Assembly: GCA_002296525.1 (NCBI GenBank)
Contig: DBIA01000009.1
Coordinates: 13,382 to 77,381, forward strand
DNA length: 64,000 nucleotides
Source of the DNA: Candidatus Neomicrothrix sp. UBA814
GTDB lineage: Bacteria > Actinomycetota > Acidimicrobiia > Acidimicrobiales > Poriferisodalaceae
Reading direction: 5' to 3'
Numbering within the stretch: the first letter of the stretch is position 1; each line of letters starts with the position of its first letter. Shown piece after piece: positions 25,502 through 34,783 of the stretch. A program made the position numbers and the translations under genes. The notes below the pieces were generated by a model. That model did no database searches. It worked only from the letters and a program-made list of their open reading frames with translations, and was not told the origin of the DNA.

Positions 25502-26521
25502 ATGGCTCCCAAGCGGCGACATCTCCTCGCCCTATTGATGGTCCTCGGACTCGTTACTGCGGCCGCGTGTGGCAGTGATGACGGAGGAGGAGTTTCTGGT
25601 GGTTACTCAATCGGTTTGGTTACCGACACCGGCAAGGTTGATGACAAGAGCTTCAACCAATCGGCATGGGAAGGCGCGCAACAAGGCGCTGCCGATATCC
25701 CCGCGTCTGCCACTGCCAGTTATATAGAAACCGAAGAATCCAAAGATTACGCAAACAACATTCAGCTGTTCCTAGATGACGGAGCGAAGGTCATCGTGAC
25801 AGTCGGCTTCGGTTTGGGTGAAGCAACTATCGAAGCTGCGAAAGCGAACCCTGATGTGATGTTCATTGGCGTCGACCAATGGCAAGATGATGCTTTGCCG
25901 AACCTTGCTGGTTTGATGTTCCCTGAAGCCACGGCCGGCTTTATGGCGGGTGCGCTTGCCGGTATGTTGACTGAAACTGACATTGTTGGTGCAGTTCTGG
26001 GAACCGACCTAGTTCCCCCGGTTGTCTTCTTCAAGGAAGGCTGGGAAAACGGTGCTCGTTACACCAACCCAGATGTGCAAACCATCTCGACCTACCATCC
26101 TGGCGGTCTTGATGTTGCGTTCGGTGACCCCGAGTGGGGTGCCACCACAGCACGTCAAGCGTTGGACCAAGGTGCTGACATTATCTTCGGAGCCGGTGGA
26201 GCCACCGGTAACGGTGCTCTGATCGAAGTAGCAGGCGAAGCAGGTGCTCTCTGCGTTGGTGTTGACTCAGATCAATGGTTCACTGTGCCAGAAGCACACC
26301 CATGCCTTGTTACCAGCGCAATGAAGCTCATCGACGTGGGCGTAGCAGAACTGATTGGCCAGGCTTATGCGGGAACCATGCAAGGTGGAAACTTCTTCGG
26401 TGAGGTCGGACTTGCTCCATTCCATGACTTCGATGGCATTGTCACCGATGAAATGCGAGCCACTCTTGATGACGTGATGGCGGGATTGGCCGATGGGTCT
26501 ATAAATCCCATGCCTGAATAG
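25502..26521 (+). CDS. BMP family ABC transporter substrate-binding lipoprotein
   Basis: This 339-residue protein has a lipoprotein signal (HLLALLMVLGLVTAAACG) and the BMP/PnrA fold: SIGLVTDTGKVDDKSFNQSA, VGFGLGEATIEAAKANPDV, FIGVDQWQDD, and GADIIFGAGGATGNGALIEV. BMP proteins such as PnrA bind nucleosides, and the downstream salvage genes agree. The ATG at 25502 has AAGGAT 8 nt upstream. The frame is open from 25316, inside the methyltransferase, but the signal peptide fixes the start. A strong hairpin (26538-26568) separates it from the permease gene. Confidence 0.93.
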   Translation: MAPKRRHLLALLMVLGLVTAAACGSDDGGGVSGGYSIGLVTDTGKVDDKSFNQSAWEGAQQGAADIPASATASYIETEESKDYANNIQLFLDDGAKVIVTVGFGLGEATIEAAKANPDVMFIGVDQWQDDALPNLAGLMFPEATAGFMAGALAGMLTETDIVGAVLGTDLVPPVVFFKEGWENGARYTNPDVQTISTYHPGGLDVAFGDPEWGATTARQALDQGADIIFGAGGATGNGALIEVAGEAGALCVGVDSDQWFTVPEAHPCLVTSAMKLIDVGVAELIGQAYAGTMQGGNFFGEVGLAPFHDFDGIVTDEMRATLDDVMAGLADGSINPMPE

Positions 26522-26537
26522 CGACTTCGACTTGAAT

Positions 26538-26568
26538 GGGGGCACCACTCATAGAGAGTGGTGCCCCC
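26538..26568 (+). promoter_or_regulatory. Intercistronic stem-loop between BMP and permease genes
   Basis: A perfect 13-bp stem (26538-26550 with 26556-26568) with a 5-nt loop; flanking GCGACTT (26521-26527) and AAGTCGC (26569-26575) can extend it. It ends 10 nt before the permease ATG and lacks a T run. As in other ABC operons, it would stabilise the binding-protein mRNA and limit permease expression. Confidence 0.7.
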
Positions 26569-26578
26569 AAGTCGCGTT

Positions 26579-27649
26579 ATGAGCCGCTCACTACTTCGAA
26601 CAGTCGCCACTCCGCTCGCTGCGGTGGTATTCGGTCTATTGATCGGTGCAGTACTTATCCTCTCCCAAAACGCATCACCCATAACTGCTTATTCGGCGCT
26701 AGTAGTTGGGGGATTGGGTGACGCAGATTCTTTACTGCGCACCTTGCAGAAAGCGACCCCACTGATCTTCGGAGGACTAGCAGTAGCTTTCGCATTTAAA
26801 GCTGGCATGTTCAACATTGGCGGTCAGGGTCAACTGCTCGTCGGAGCCGTTTTTGCCGCAGGTGTCGGCTTTGGTGTCGATGGGCTACCAATGGTTGTTC
26901 ATTTACCTGCTGCTCTAGTTGCGGGAGCGCTCGCAGGAGCTGTATGGGGAGGTATAGCCGGAGCTCTCAAAGCCACCACTGGAGCCCACGAAGTAATAGT
27001 CACCATCATGTTGAACTTTGTTGCAGGCAATCTTACCGACTGGCTTTCTGCAAACCCTTGGAAAGATAACTCCGGCAATAACATCGTTGCGCGCACACCG
27101 CTCGTTGAAGATTCTGCGACCATCCCGACTTTGGGGGCAGTGCCTGTGGGGTTCGTACTGGCGCTTGTCGTAGCCGCGGCGTGCTGGTTCGTTCTGGAAA
27201 GAACCACATACGGTTTTGAAGTCCGCAGTGTCGGTCACAACAGGAACGCTGCACAGTACTCAGGAATCAAAGTCGGTTGGATTATGGCTTCAACAATGGC
27301 CGTAGCCGGAATGCTTGCTGGTTTGGGCGGTGCGGTTGAAAGCCTCGGCGTAGATGGCAGATTTGAAGCCGGTGTCAACGTGGGGTTGGGATTCGAAGGC
27401 ATCACTATCGCGCTACTCGCTCGTGCGAACCCCCTTGGGGTTATTCCCGCAGCGTTGCTGGTTGGGCTGATGGAAGCAGGTGCCTCTCGTATGCAATTCA
27501 AGGCCGGAGTCGCACCCGAACTCATTGACGTTATCCAAGCACTCATCCTGTTCTTCGTCGCCGCGCCCATCATCATTCGGTGGGTGCTGCGAATGCGCGC
27601 AGATAACTCCGAACAGCTCCAACTCGGAGCAGGTTGGGGTAGGTCATGA
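26579..27649 (+). CDS. BMP-type nucleoside ABC transporter permease
   Basis: This 356-residue inner-membrane permease of the BPD_transp_2 (RbsC/NupP-like) type has about eight to ten hydrophobic segments, with FAFKAGMFNIGGQGQLLVGA near residue 75 and VGHNRNAAQYSGIKV, the family's conserved loop that contacts the ATPase. It pairs with the next permease to form the transmembrane channel. The ATG at 26579 follows the intercistronic hairpin; an in-frame GTG at 26558 falls inside the hairpin and is unlikely. Confidence 0.92.
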   Translation: MSRSLLRTVATPLAAVVFGLLIGAVLILSQNASPITAYSALVVGGLGDADSLLRTLQKATPLIFGGLAVAFAFKAGMFNIGGQGQLLVGAVFAAGVGFGVDGLPMVVHLPAALVAGALAGAVWGGIAGALKATTGAHEVIVTIMLNFVAGNLTDWLSANPWKDNSGNNIVARTPLVEDSATIPTLGAVPVGFVLALVVAAACWFVLERTTYGFEVRSVGHNRNAAQYSGIKVGWIMASTMAVAGMLAGLGGAVESLGVDGRFEAGVNVGLGFEGITIALLARANPLGVIPAALLVGLMEAGASRMQFKAGVAPELIDVIQALILFFVAAPIIIRWVLRMRADNSEQLQLGAGWGRS

Positions 27650-28638
27650 CAACACGACAAAAACAAATGCTCTATGTCGGAGCGACACTCATCGTTGTTA
27701 TCGCGTGGACCTTCTACACGGCCGATGGCCCGCAGACGACAGCGGTACTCGCCGGAACGGTTAGAGCAGCAACTTTGTTGGTCTTGGGCGCTATGTGCGG
27801 AATGATTGGAGAACGTTCCGGTGTCGTAAATATTGGTATTGAAGGCCAGTTTCTGTTGTCTGCCTTTGCGGCGTTCACGATTGCGTCGATGACGGGTTCG
27901 TTGTTTCTTGGCACAGTCGCTGGTGTCGGCATGGGTTTGATTATGGGATGGATGCTTGCTGCTATGGCAGTTGGCCTCAAAGTTGATCAGATCATTGCTG
28001 GGACTGTTCTCAACATCGCGGCCTTGGGCCTAACGTCATTCTTTTACGATCGAAGCCGCTCGCTGGGGATGGGCAAATACACAAATATTGATCTGGGTCC
28101 CCTGGCAGATATCCCGCTTGTTGGCACTGTATTTTTCAGCAGACCTCCGTTGACCTACCTCACCATGGTTCTACTGGTGGTAGTTCATGTCGCTCTTTTC
28201 CGTTCGGTATGGGGAATGCGGACCAGAGCAATCGGGGAACACCCTGGAGCTGCTGACACTGTTGGCATCGACGTCTTAAAATTGAGATATTTCAACGTCA
28301 CTATCGCCGGCGGACTAGCTGGGCTTGGAGGTTCATACCTAGCCTTGGAAGCCGTTGGAACCTTTAGCCGCGCAATGTCCGGTGGCCGCGGGTTCTTAGC
28401 ACTCGCAGTAATGATTTTTGGGCGGCGCACTCCCTTTGGAGCTTATGCAGCAGCATTGTTTTTCGGTTTCACCACTGCGCTACAAAACCAATTTCAGTTG
28501 AACAGTACCTTCGACATTCCGCCGCAATTTGTAGGGATGCTGCCGTTTGTAGTGACAATCATCGTTGTAGCGCTCAGCGGGCTTATCGGGTCGATGCGGG
28601 ATCCAGCCGCTCTGGGTCAAGTCTACGAGAAAGGATAG
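27646..28638 (+). CDS. BMP-type nucleoside ABC transporter permease
   Basis: This 330-residue permease has VNIGIEGQFLLSAFAAF, AAMAVGLKVDQIIAGTVLNI, and the ATPase-contact loop TRAIGEHPGAADTVGIDV followed by FNVTIAGGLAGLGG. It forms a heterodimer with the preceding permease, whose stop it overlaps (ATGA, 27646-27649). The charged C terminus ends 2 nt before the ATPase gene. Confidence 0.92.
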   Translation: MTTRQKQMLYVGATLIVVIAWTFYTADGPQTTAVLAGTVRAATLLVLGAMCGMIGERSGVVNIGIEGQFLLSAFAAFTIASMTGSLFLGTVAGVGMGLIMGWMLAAMAVGLKVDQIIAGTVLNIAALGLTSFFYDRSRSLGMGKYTNIDLGPLADIPLVGTVFFSRPPLTYLTMVLLVVVHVALFRSVWGMRTRAIGEHPGAADTVGIDVLKLRYFNVTIAGGLAGLGGSYLALEAVGTFSRAMSGGRGFLALAVMIFGRRTPFGAYAAALFFGFTTALQNQFQLNSTFDIPPQFVGMLPFVVTIIVVALSGLIGSMRDPAALGQVYEKG

Positions 28639-28640
28639 TT

Positions 28641-30152
28641 ATGCCCGAAATCCTTCTTGCTGCGCGCAACGTCACCAAACAGTTTCCAGGCGTCTTGGCC
28701 AACGACAAGATCTCTGCCCAACTTCGGCCGGGCCGCATTCTTGCTCTTCTTGGCGAAAATGGAGCAGGGAAAAGCACCTTGGTGAACATTCTCTTTGGTA
28801 TGTATCGACCCGACAGTGGCGAGGTCATCATTAAGGACGAAGTTGTAGATCTTCATGGGCCCGACGACGCCATATCTCGAGGGATCGGCATGGTGCATCA
28901 GCACTTCCAGCTCGTGCCCCCGATGCGAGTGGTGGAAAATATAGTTCTAGGAGCCGAACCTAGTAAGCGTGGCCTCGTCGACTTAGCTGAAGCTCGCAAA
29001 CGAGTGGTCGAACTCTCTCAACGTTATGGATTAGAAATTGATCCGGATGCGCTAGTCGAAGACTTGCCGGTCGGTATGCAACAGCGTGTCGAAATTCTGA
29101 AGGCCTTGTACCGGGAAGCAGATGTCCTTATTTTGGACGAACCCACCGGTGTGCTGACGCCGCAAGAAGCTGATCATTTGTTGAGTGTCCTGCGAGATTT
29201 GACTGAGACTGGGCTTGGGATCGTTTTCATCACTCACAAACTTCGCGAAGTGTTAGCGATCGCGGATGACATCGTCGTTCTGCGCAATGGACGCGTCATA
29301 GGAGAAACAACTCCAGCAGACACAAACGAAAACGGACTTGCCGAAATGATGGTCGGTCGCAGCGTTGTTCTGCGGGTCGAAAAATCTGCTGCGGAACCGA
29401 CTGATGTAGTGCTCGCAGTAGATGAACTAGAAGTCAACGATGATCGAGGCCAGCTCGCAGTTGACGGACTGAGTTTTGAGGTGCGAGCCGGTGAAATTCT
29501 CGGTATCGCCGGTGTGGAAGGTAACGGTCAGCGCGAACTAGTTGAAGCCGTCACTGGTTTACGTCAACCGTTATCTGGAACCATGCGAATTAATGGGGAA
29601 GAAGTTACCAATGGCTCGGCGCGCGATATTTCGAAAAGAGGTGTAGCCCACATCCCCGAAGATAGAGAAAAACACGGTGTTATCGCCGTTTACTCCCTTG
29701 CAGAGAATTCTGTGCTCAATCGCTATCATCGAAGCCCTTTTTCTTTCCGCGGAATTCTTCGTCGGGATGTGATTGATCGTCATGCAGAAGACGTTGTAGA
29801 AGAATTCGACGTTCGTACCCCCAGCATTGCTGTCACCGCTTCAAGCCTCAGTGGAGGAAATAAACAAAAGCTCATCGTCGGTCGTGAATTCAGCGATGAC
29901 ATCGAATTGCTAATTGCGGCCCAGCCCACTAGGGGTATTGACATTGGAGCAATCGAGTTCATTCACCGACGCATTTTGGAGCAACGGGACAAGGGTGCTG
30001 CCGTGTTACTTGTTTCTGCTGAATTGGATGAAATTCTAGGCTTGTCGGACCGGATAGCGGTCTTGTATGACGGCAAGCTGATGGACGTTTTAGACGCGCA
30101 AGACGCTGACCGTGAACGGGTAGGTCTGCTTATGGCGGGTATCACTCAGTAG
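28641..30152 (+). CDS. BMP-type nucleoside ABC transporter ATP-binding protein (double)
   Basis: This 503-residue protein has two ABC domains. Domain 1 has Walker A LGENGAGKSTLV, Q-loop HQHFQLVP, degenerate signature LPVGMQQRVEI and Walker B VLILDEPTGVL. Domain 2 has the family's degenerate Walker A region GIAGVEGNGQREL, signature SLSGGNKQKLIVGRE and Walker B ELLIAAQPTRGID, where Gln replaces the catalytic Glu as is usual for this subfamily. It powers nucleoside uptake. The order binding protein, permease, permease, ATPase is complete. Confidence 0.93.
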   Translation: MPEILLAARNVTKQFPGVLANDKISAQLRPGRILALLGENGAGKSTLVNILFGMYRPDSGEVIIKDEVVDLHGPDDAISRGIGMVHQHFQLVPPMRVVENIVLGAEPSKRGLVDLAEARKRVVELSQRYGLEIDPDALVEDLPVGMQQRVEILKALYREADVLILDEPTGVLTPQEADHLLSVLRDLTETGLGIVFITHKLREVLAIADDIVVLRNGRVIGETTPADTNENGLAEMMVGRSVVLRVEKSAAEPTDVVLAVDELEVNDDRGQLAVDGLSFEVRAGEILGIAGVEGNGQRELVEAVTGLRQPLSGTMRINGEEVTNGSARDISKRGVAHIPEDREKHGVIAVYSLAENSVLNRYHRSPFSFRGILRRDVIDRHAEDVVEEFDVRTPSIAVTASSLSGGNKQKLIVGREFSDDIELLIAAQPTRGIDIGAIEFIHRRILEQRDKGAAVLLVSAELDEILGLSDRIAVLYDGKLMDVLDAQDADRERVGLLMAGITQ

Positions 30153-30163
30153 CTAAGTGAGGT

Positions 30164-32137
30164 TTAAATCACTCGTTCACTTCCGCCATCAATAGGAATC
30201 TGAGCTCCTGTTATTTGCAGGAAGGCACCTGTGCAAACGGTAGTGACTAACTCTCCAATGTCGGCGCTCGTGATTTCTTGCCCGAGGAGATTCCTGCGCT
30301 TGTACTCGTCAACGTTTAGTCCGTAGCTTGCTGCCCGCTCTTCGATTAATTCTTTTGACCACAAACCAGTGTCGAAGACTCCATCAGGGTGAATCGTGTT
30401 GACGACGATCCCATCGTTGGCCCATTCAAGAGCAGCGACTCGGCCTAGTTGAGTGACCGCTGCTTTTGAGGCGCTATATGCTGCTGCGCCCTTGCCAGGC
30501 GCGGGAACATTCTTAGAACCGATTAACACAACTCGCCCTCCCTTTGGTGCTAGCGAGAGATAGGGGTGTGTTACGTGGAGTACATTGCTCACCCCGGTCA
30601 AGTTGACTGAGAGAGTTGCCTCCCATTCATCTATAGCTAAATCAGCTATTTGGCTCGTGGTTCCAAATATTCCAGCGGCAGCTACGACGATATCCACACC
30701 GCCGAATCGCCGAACTCCAGCGTCAATTGCGGTTGCAAGAGATTCTCGGTCTGTGACGTCAGCGGTTAATTCAAGAAATGCCGGATTGTCTGACGTTACA
30801 GAAGCATTTAGGTCAACGCCGATCACTGCTGCACCCTGACTTAGTAGAGCATTTACGCAGGCTTGCCCAATGCCCGACGCGGATCCGGTAACTACAGCCA
30901 CTTCACCAGCCAATGGAGGTGAAGCTCCCGACTTTTTGAGTTTCGCTTGCTCAAGTTCCCAATACTCGACTTCAAACAGATCAGATTCAGGTAGGGCTAC
31001 GAACCCGCCTAGTCCTTCGGAAGCTTCGATGACATCAATTGTGTGTAAATAGATATCGGAAGCGATTTCGCAGTCGACAATACGTGTGCCGGCAGTTAGC
31101 AAGCCTAGGTCCGGATCAAGAACCACTCGGGGAGCGGGGTCAAGTTCTTGAACATCAGGAAAACGAGACTGGTTTCGTTCGAAATACTGGTGATAGTTAG
31201 ACACGAAGGTGTCGATATCGCGACCAATCATCGGAAACTGTTTTGTCCTGATGATGTGGTCAGGAGTAGCTGGGCCTCGTGAGGCGATGTCAGCCAAGTC
31301 GCTCCTCGACACAAACTGGTGTGCCCTTTCATTGGGACTATGAACTAGAAGCATCGACCGACTAGCCGCTTCGGATAGGTCTTTCCTTAATTTCGCTTGG
31401 CTCAATGTCGAACCGCTACCGGTGCGGCTGCCCGCATTCGAAGCTGATGAAGTGATATCTACACCTGCTGTTGTTTGGAGGTATTCCTCAGCTTGGCTGA
31501 TCACCTCAATCATTTGGTCGTAGGCCTCTTTAGTGGTCTCTCCGAAAGTGAAAACGCCATGATTCATGAGGATCATCGCAACGGTGTCTGACGAAGCCTG
31601 CTTCTCGAACTCCTGCGCGCATGTCAAAGCCAGATCGAAACCTGGCATCACATATGGCACGACAACCACAGAGTTCCCCCATAATGCGCGAACACGTTGC
31701 TCACCGTCGACGGTATTCGTGAGGGCTAGAGCGGCATCAGCATGAGTGTGCTGCACCGCCGCGAAAGGAAGGCAAGCATGCAAAATAGCTTCGACTGATG
31801 GGTTGGGCGCGGAAGCATCTAGCAGGTTGAGCCGCAGTTGGTTCACCATCTCGATATCGGAAAGAGACGGCAATTCTGCTAACCGCTTGACGGCGTCAAG
31901 CCGCAGAGGAGCAAATCCTTGAGGCTCAATAGTTGCGAGATCCCAGCCGCTTCCCTTTACGTGGAGAACGTCCACCTCCTCACCATGAATGTCGTGTTCC
32001 CTAGTCTTCACTGACGTGTTTCCCCCGCCGTGTAGCACCAGTGCAGGGTCAGCTCCCAGGAGCCGTGAGCCGTACACGCATTCGCCTAAAGCACCCGCGA
32101 ATTTCTCAGCGTCACTGGCCTTCCACAAATTTTTCAT
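30164..32137 (-). CDS. Bifunctional class II aldolase/short-chain dehydrogenase
   Basis: This 657-residue fusion has an N-terminal class II aldolase/adducin domain (residues about 15-330) with phosphate-binding HGGGNTSVK and metal ligands His130 and His132 (VQHTHADA) and His193 (MNHGVF). The C-terminal SDR domain (about 410-657) has TGSASGIGQ and catalytic YSASK (Tyr554, Lys558). This is the RhaEW/YuxG architecture, known for cleaving rhamnulose 1-phosphate and oxidising lactaldehyde. Here it overlaps mtnA by 1 nt. I therefore infer cleavage of a 5-deoxy- or 5-methylthio-ribulose 1-phosphate into DHAP and an aldehyde, with redox conversion of the aldehyde by the SDR half. Substrate not proven. 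Confidence 0.85.
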   Translation of the reverse strand: MKNLWKASDAEKFAGALGECVYGSRLLGADPALVLHGGGNTSVKTREHDIHGEEVDVLHVKGSGWDLATIEPQGFAPLRLDAVKRLAELPSLSDIEMVNQLRLNLLDASAPNPSVEAILHACLPFAAVQHTHADAALALTNTVDGEQRVRALWGNSVVVVPYVMPGFDLALTCAQEFEKQASSDTVAMILMNHGVFTFGETTKEAYDQMIEVISQAEEYLQTTAGVDITSSASNAGSRTGSGSTLSQAKLRKDLSEAASRSMLLVHSPNERAHQFVSRSDLADIASRGPATPDHIIRTKQFPMIGRDIDTFVSNYHQYFERNQSRFPDVQELDPAPRVVLDPDLGLLTAGTRIVDCEIASDIYLHTIDVIEASEGLGGFVALPESDLFEVEYWELEQAKLKKSGASPPLAGEVAVVTGSASGIGQACVNALLSQGAAVIGVDLNASVTSDNPAFLELTADVTDRESLATAIDAGVRRFGGVDIVVAAAGIFGTTSQIADLAIDEWEATLSVNLTGVSNVLHVTHPYLSLAPKGGRVVLIGSKNVPAPGKGAAAYSASKAAVTQLGRVAALEWANDGIVVNTIHPDGVFDTGLWSKELIEERAASYGLNVDEYKRRNLLGQEITSADIGELVTTVCTGAFLQITGAQIPIDGGSERVI

Positions 32138-33192
32138 TAAGGTGCTCCGGTTCGTGTAAGTGCGTCAGCTATTGAACCTTCAAATGGTGCCCGGAGCACC
32201 CCTACCTCGGTGATAATCGCAGTAATGAGATGGTGTGGCGTTACGTCAAACGCAGGGTTGGCGGCGTTAACCCCTTGCGGAGTGATTCTTGTCCCGGTCA
32301 TTTCGTGCACCTCTACTTCGTTTCGCTGCTCGATTTCTATGCGGTCTCCGCTCGGCAAATTGATATCAATGGTGGAGGTTGGCGCCGCTACGTAGAAAGG
32401 TATCCCTGCTTCTCGAGCAGCTAGAGCATGACTTACGGTTCCTATTTTGTTGGCGGTGTCACCGTTTGCTGCAATGCGATCAGCGCCGACGATGTAGGCG
32501 TCCACTTCACCAGACAAGACGGTCGAAGCCATAGCCCCATCAGGGACAACGGTCACATCTATACCCGCATCTTCTAGTTCCCAGGCTGTTAACCGCGCCC
32601 CTTGCAATAACGGACGTGTTTCTGAAGCAAAGACCCGCAACGGCTCACCGGCTTGAGCTTTTGCGTACATTGGCGCTAGGGCAGTTCCCGTTCCTGCTGT
32701 GGCAAGACGCCCTGCGTTGCAGTGAGTACCAATCGATGTTGCCTCTTGTAGTAGTTCGTGACCGAGTCGTCCGATTTCGCTACAGGCAGCTTCATCTTCC
32801 GCTGCCACCGCATGTGCTTCGGCGAGAAGCGCTGCTCTGAGGCTGCCTAGGTCGTCACTTGTTGCAATTGCCTTGTCGATAACTCTGTCGACTGCCCATC
32901 GAAGGTTCACTGCGGTAGGGCGCGCATTCCCTATCAGGGTCCGAGATTCTTCAAGGTGAGTTATCGCATCTGAGAGAGTTACTGGGGCAGTTTCATCCAG
33001 TGCTACGACCAGCGCTAATGACCCGAAAGCGCCCAATGCGGGTGCTCCGCGAATAGCAAGCCTTTGGATGGCGTCAACCGCCTGTGCGGCGGTCCTGATT
33101 TCTACGAATTGAACTTCAGTGGGTAAGAGGGTTTGATCAATGATCCGGATGTGATCCTGAACCCATTCGATGGGGGGCGTCGGACGTTTCAT
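32137..33192 (-). CDS. mtnA: S-methyl-5-thioribose-1-phosphate isomerase
   Basis: This 351-residue protein of the MtnA/eIF2B-like isomerase family has the conserved RGAPALGAFG, the catalytic-Cys stretch IGTHCNAGRLATAGTGTAL and catalytic-Asp stretch VGADRIAANGDTANKIGT. It isomerises 5-methylthioribose 1-phosphate, and in DHAP-shunt organisms also 5-deoxyribose 1-phosphate, to the ribulose form. Related ribose-1,5-bisphosphate isomerases look similar. It is coupled to the aldolase/SDR gene (TAATG) and follows upp by 2 nt, so upp-mtnA-aldolase is one operon. No mtnK, mtnP or mtnBCD is in the window. Confidence 0.9.
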   Translation of the reverse strand: MKRPTPPIEWVQDHIRIIDQTLLPTEVQFVEIRTAAQAVDAIQRLAIRGAPALGAFGSLALVVALDETAPVTLSDAITHLEESRTLIGNARPTAVNLRWAVDRVIDKAIATSDDLGSLRAALLAEAHAVAAEDEAACSEIGRLGHELLQEATSIGTHCNAGRLATAGTGTALAPMYAKAQAGEPLRVFASETRPLLQGARLTAWELEDAGIDVTVVPDGAMASTVLSGEVDAYIVGADRIAANGDTANKIGTVSHALAAREAGIPFYVAAPTSTIDINLPSGDRIEIEQRNEVEVHEMTGTRITPQGVNAANPAFDVTPHHLITAIITEVGVLRAPFEGSIADALTRTGAP

Positions 33193-33194
33193 AT

Positions 33195-33848
33195 CTAGGT
33201 CCCGTACAGGCGGTCGCCTGCATCGCCCAACCCCGGCAAAATATATCCGGAATCATTTAATTGTTCGTCTAGGGCGGCGGTCACAATTCGAACCTCAGGG
33301 TGATGAGAAGTCAGGTGTTGAACTCCCTCGGGTGCTGCGACTACACACATCAGAGTCACGCTTGCAGGATCTTGTTGGGCCACTCGATTTAGAGCGGCGA
33401 CTGCACTATGACCTGTCGCGAGCATTGGGTCAACAACTATGACGTGGCGGTTGGCAAGGCGGGGAAGATTTACCAGGTATTCAACTGCTTCAAGGCTTTC
33501 GTGATCTCGCGCAAGGCCGATGAATCCAACGTCTGCGTCCGATAGAACCTGCAACGCTCCGTCGAGTAATCCATTGCCAGCTCGCAATATCGAAACCAGT
33601 ACCGGAGTGTCGCCGTCAAGCTGACGGCCTGTGGTTTCCGCCAACGGCGTGTGGACCGTAATTTCTCTTGTCGGTAAATGTTCGGTCGCAGATGGAACCA
33701 ACAACTGGCCAATTTGTCTTAAAAGGCGCCGAAACTCGTCTGTATCGGTATCTACAGAGCGCAGCCGATCAGTCCAAGATGCTATGACGGGATGTTCAAT
33801 AACACGAAACACATCCCCACAGTAGAAGCAGGCGCGCTGAATTGTCAT
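33195..33848 (-). CDS. upp: Uracil phosphoribosyltransferase
   Basis: This 217-residue type I phosphoribosyltransferase has RREITVHTPLAET-like (TREITVHTPLAET), PVLVSILRAGNGLLDG, the PRPP loop VIVVDPMLATGHSAVAA and the uracil-binding end SGYILPGLGDAGDRLYGT. It makes UMP from uracil and PRPP. It is divergent (35 nt) from psuG, whose product cleaves pseudouridine 5'-phosphate to uracil and ribose 5-phosphate, so the two enzymes act in sequence. Confidence 0.95.
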   Translation of the reverse strand: MTIQRACFYCGDVFRVIEHPVIASWTDRLRSVDTDTDEFRRLLRQIGQLLVPSATEHLPTREITVHTPLAETTGRQLDGDTPVLVSILRAGNGLLDGALQVLSDADVGFIGLARDHESLEAVEYLVNLPRLANRHVIVVDPMLATGHSAVAALNRVAQQDPASVTLMCVVAAPEGVQHLTSHHPEVRIVTAALDEQLNDSGYILPGLGDAGDRLYGT

Positions 33849-33883
33849 ATGCCTGACATGATGTAGCCATTAGGGAGGACCAA

Positions 33884-34783
33884 TTGATTGTTGTCGGAGA
33901 TGAAGTTAAGGATGCGTTGTCTGCTGGTAACGCGGTGGTGGCGTTGGAGTCAACCATCTTTTCCACGTTGGGTTTGCCCTCGCCCGCCAATGAGGAAGCC
34001 CTTCAAAGATGTCTGACAGTTATTCGAAGCGCTGGGGCAGTGCCAGCGCTTACCGCAGTGCTTGATGGGGACATATGTGCGGGAGTTTCCGAAGAAGCAC
34101 ACGAACGAGTGCTCGCTAGTGCAGTCAAAGTGGCGGCAAGAGATCTTTCAACCGTGGGTTTCCGAAACTTGCCAGAAGGTGCGACGACGGTGTCTGCCAG
34201 CGTTGTTATCGCCGATGCTGTGGGGATCGAAGTATTTGCGACTGGAGGAATTGGCGGTGTTCATCGTGAAGTGGAAATTACCGGCGACGTTTCATCAGAT
34301 CTAGACGCGATAGCTCGACATCAAGTCCTTGTAGTGAGTGCGGGTGCGAAAGCATTTTTGGACTTACCTCGAACACTCGAATATCTGGAAACACAGTCAG
34401 TTCCTGTTGTTGGCTGGCAAACCAATCACTTTCCGGCCTTTTACACTCGTGATTCCGGGCTTCCAGTGCCCCATCGTGTTGAGGACGCAGAATCAGCCGC
34501 TCAAATCCATCTCGCTCGTCGGGAACTGGGACAAGGTGGAACGCTGCTAGTGGCGCCCATTCCCGCCGCGGACGAGCTTGATCCCACTGAAATCAACCGG
34601 GTCATCGAAGAAAGTTTGAATGATCTTCGCGACAGAAAAATTTCAGGACCACAAGTCACACCGCATGTTCTTTCAGGTCTTGAAAAGGCAACGGCAGGCG
34701 AAAGTGTTTCAGCCAATCTTTCTTTGGCCGAACATAATGCTCGTATTGCGGCCGAAATAGCGGTCGAGATAAGCGCGAAGTGA
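33884..34783 (+). CDS. psuG: Pseudouridine-5'-phosphate glycosidase
   Basis: This 299-residue enzyme has the PsuG pattern NAVVALESTIFSTLGLPSPAN-like start, AVLDGDICAGVS, ARDLSTV, GATTVSAS, FATGGIGGVHR and VVSAGAKAFLDLPRTLEYLE, with CINH-type GLPVPHRVE. It reversibly splits pseudouridine 5'-phosphate into uracil and ribose 5-phosphate using a Lys adduct. The TTG start has GGGAGG 6 nt upstream. The partner kinase PsuK is not visible here. A TauE/SafE gene overlaps its end by 4 nt. Confidence 0.94.
   Translation: MIVVGDEVKDALSAGNAVVALESTIFSTLGLPSPANEEALQRCLTVIRSAGAVPALTAVLDGDICAGVSEEAHERVLASAVKVAARDLSTVGFRNLPEGATTVSASVVIADAVGIEVFATGGIGGVHREVEITGDVSSDLDAIARHQVLVVSAGAKAFLDLPRTLEYLETQSVPVVGWQTNHFPAFYTRDSGLPVPHRVEDAESAAQIHLARRELGQGGTLLVAPIPAADELDPTEINRVIEESLNDLRDRKISGPQVTPHVLSGLEKATAGESVSANLSLAEHNARIAAEIAVEISAK

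Noticed and set aside
26521..26579. Rho-independent terminator after the BMP gene
   Set aside because: The hairpin is strong but no T run follows and the same-strand permease begins 10 nt later.
27235..27666. 143-codon minus-strand frame across the permease pair
   Set aside because: It is antisense to membrane-protein coding sequence; its Pro/Ala/Ser-rich translation is an artefact of hydrophobic codons.
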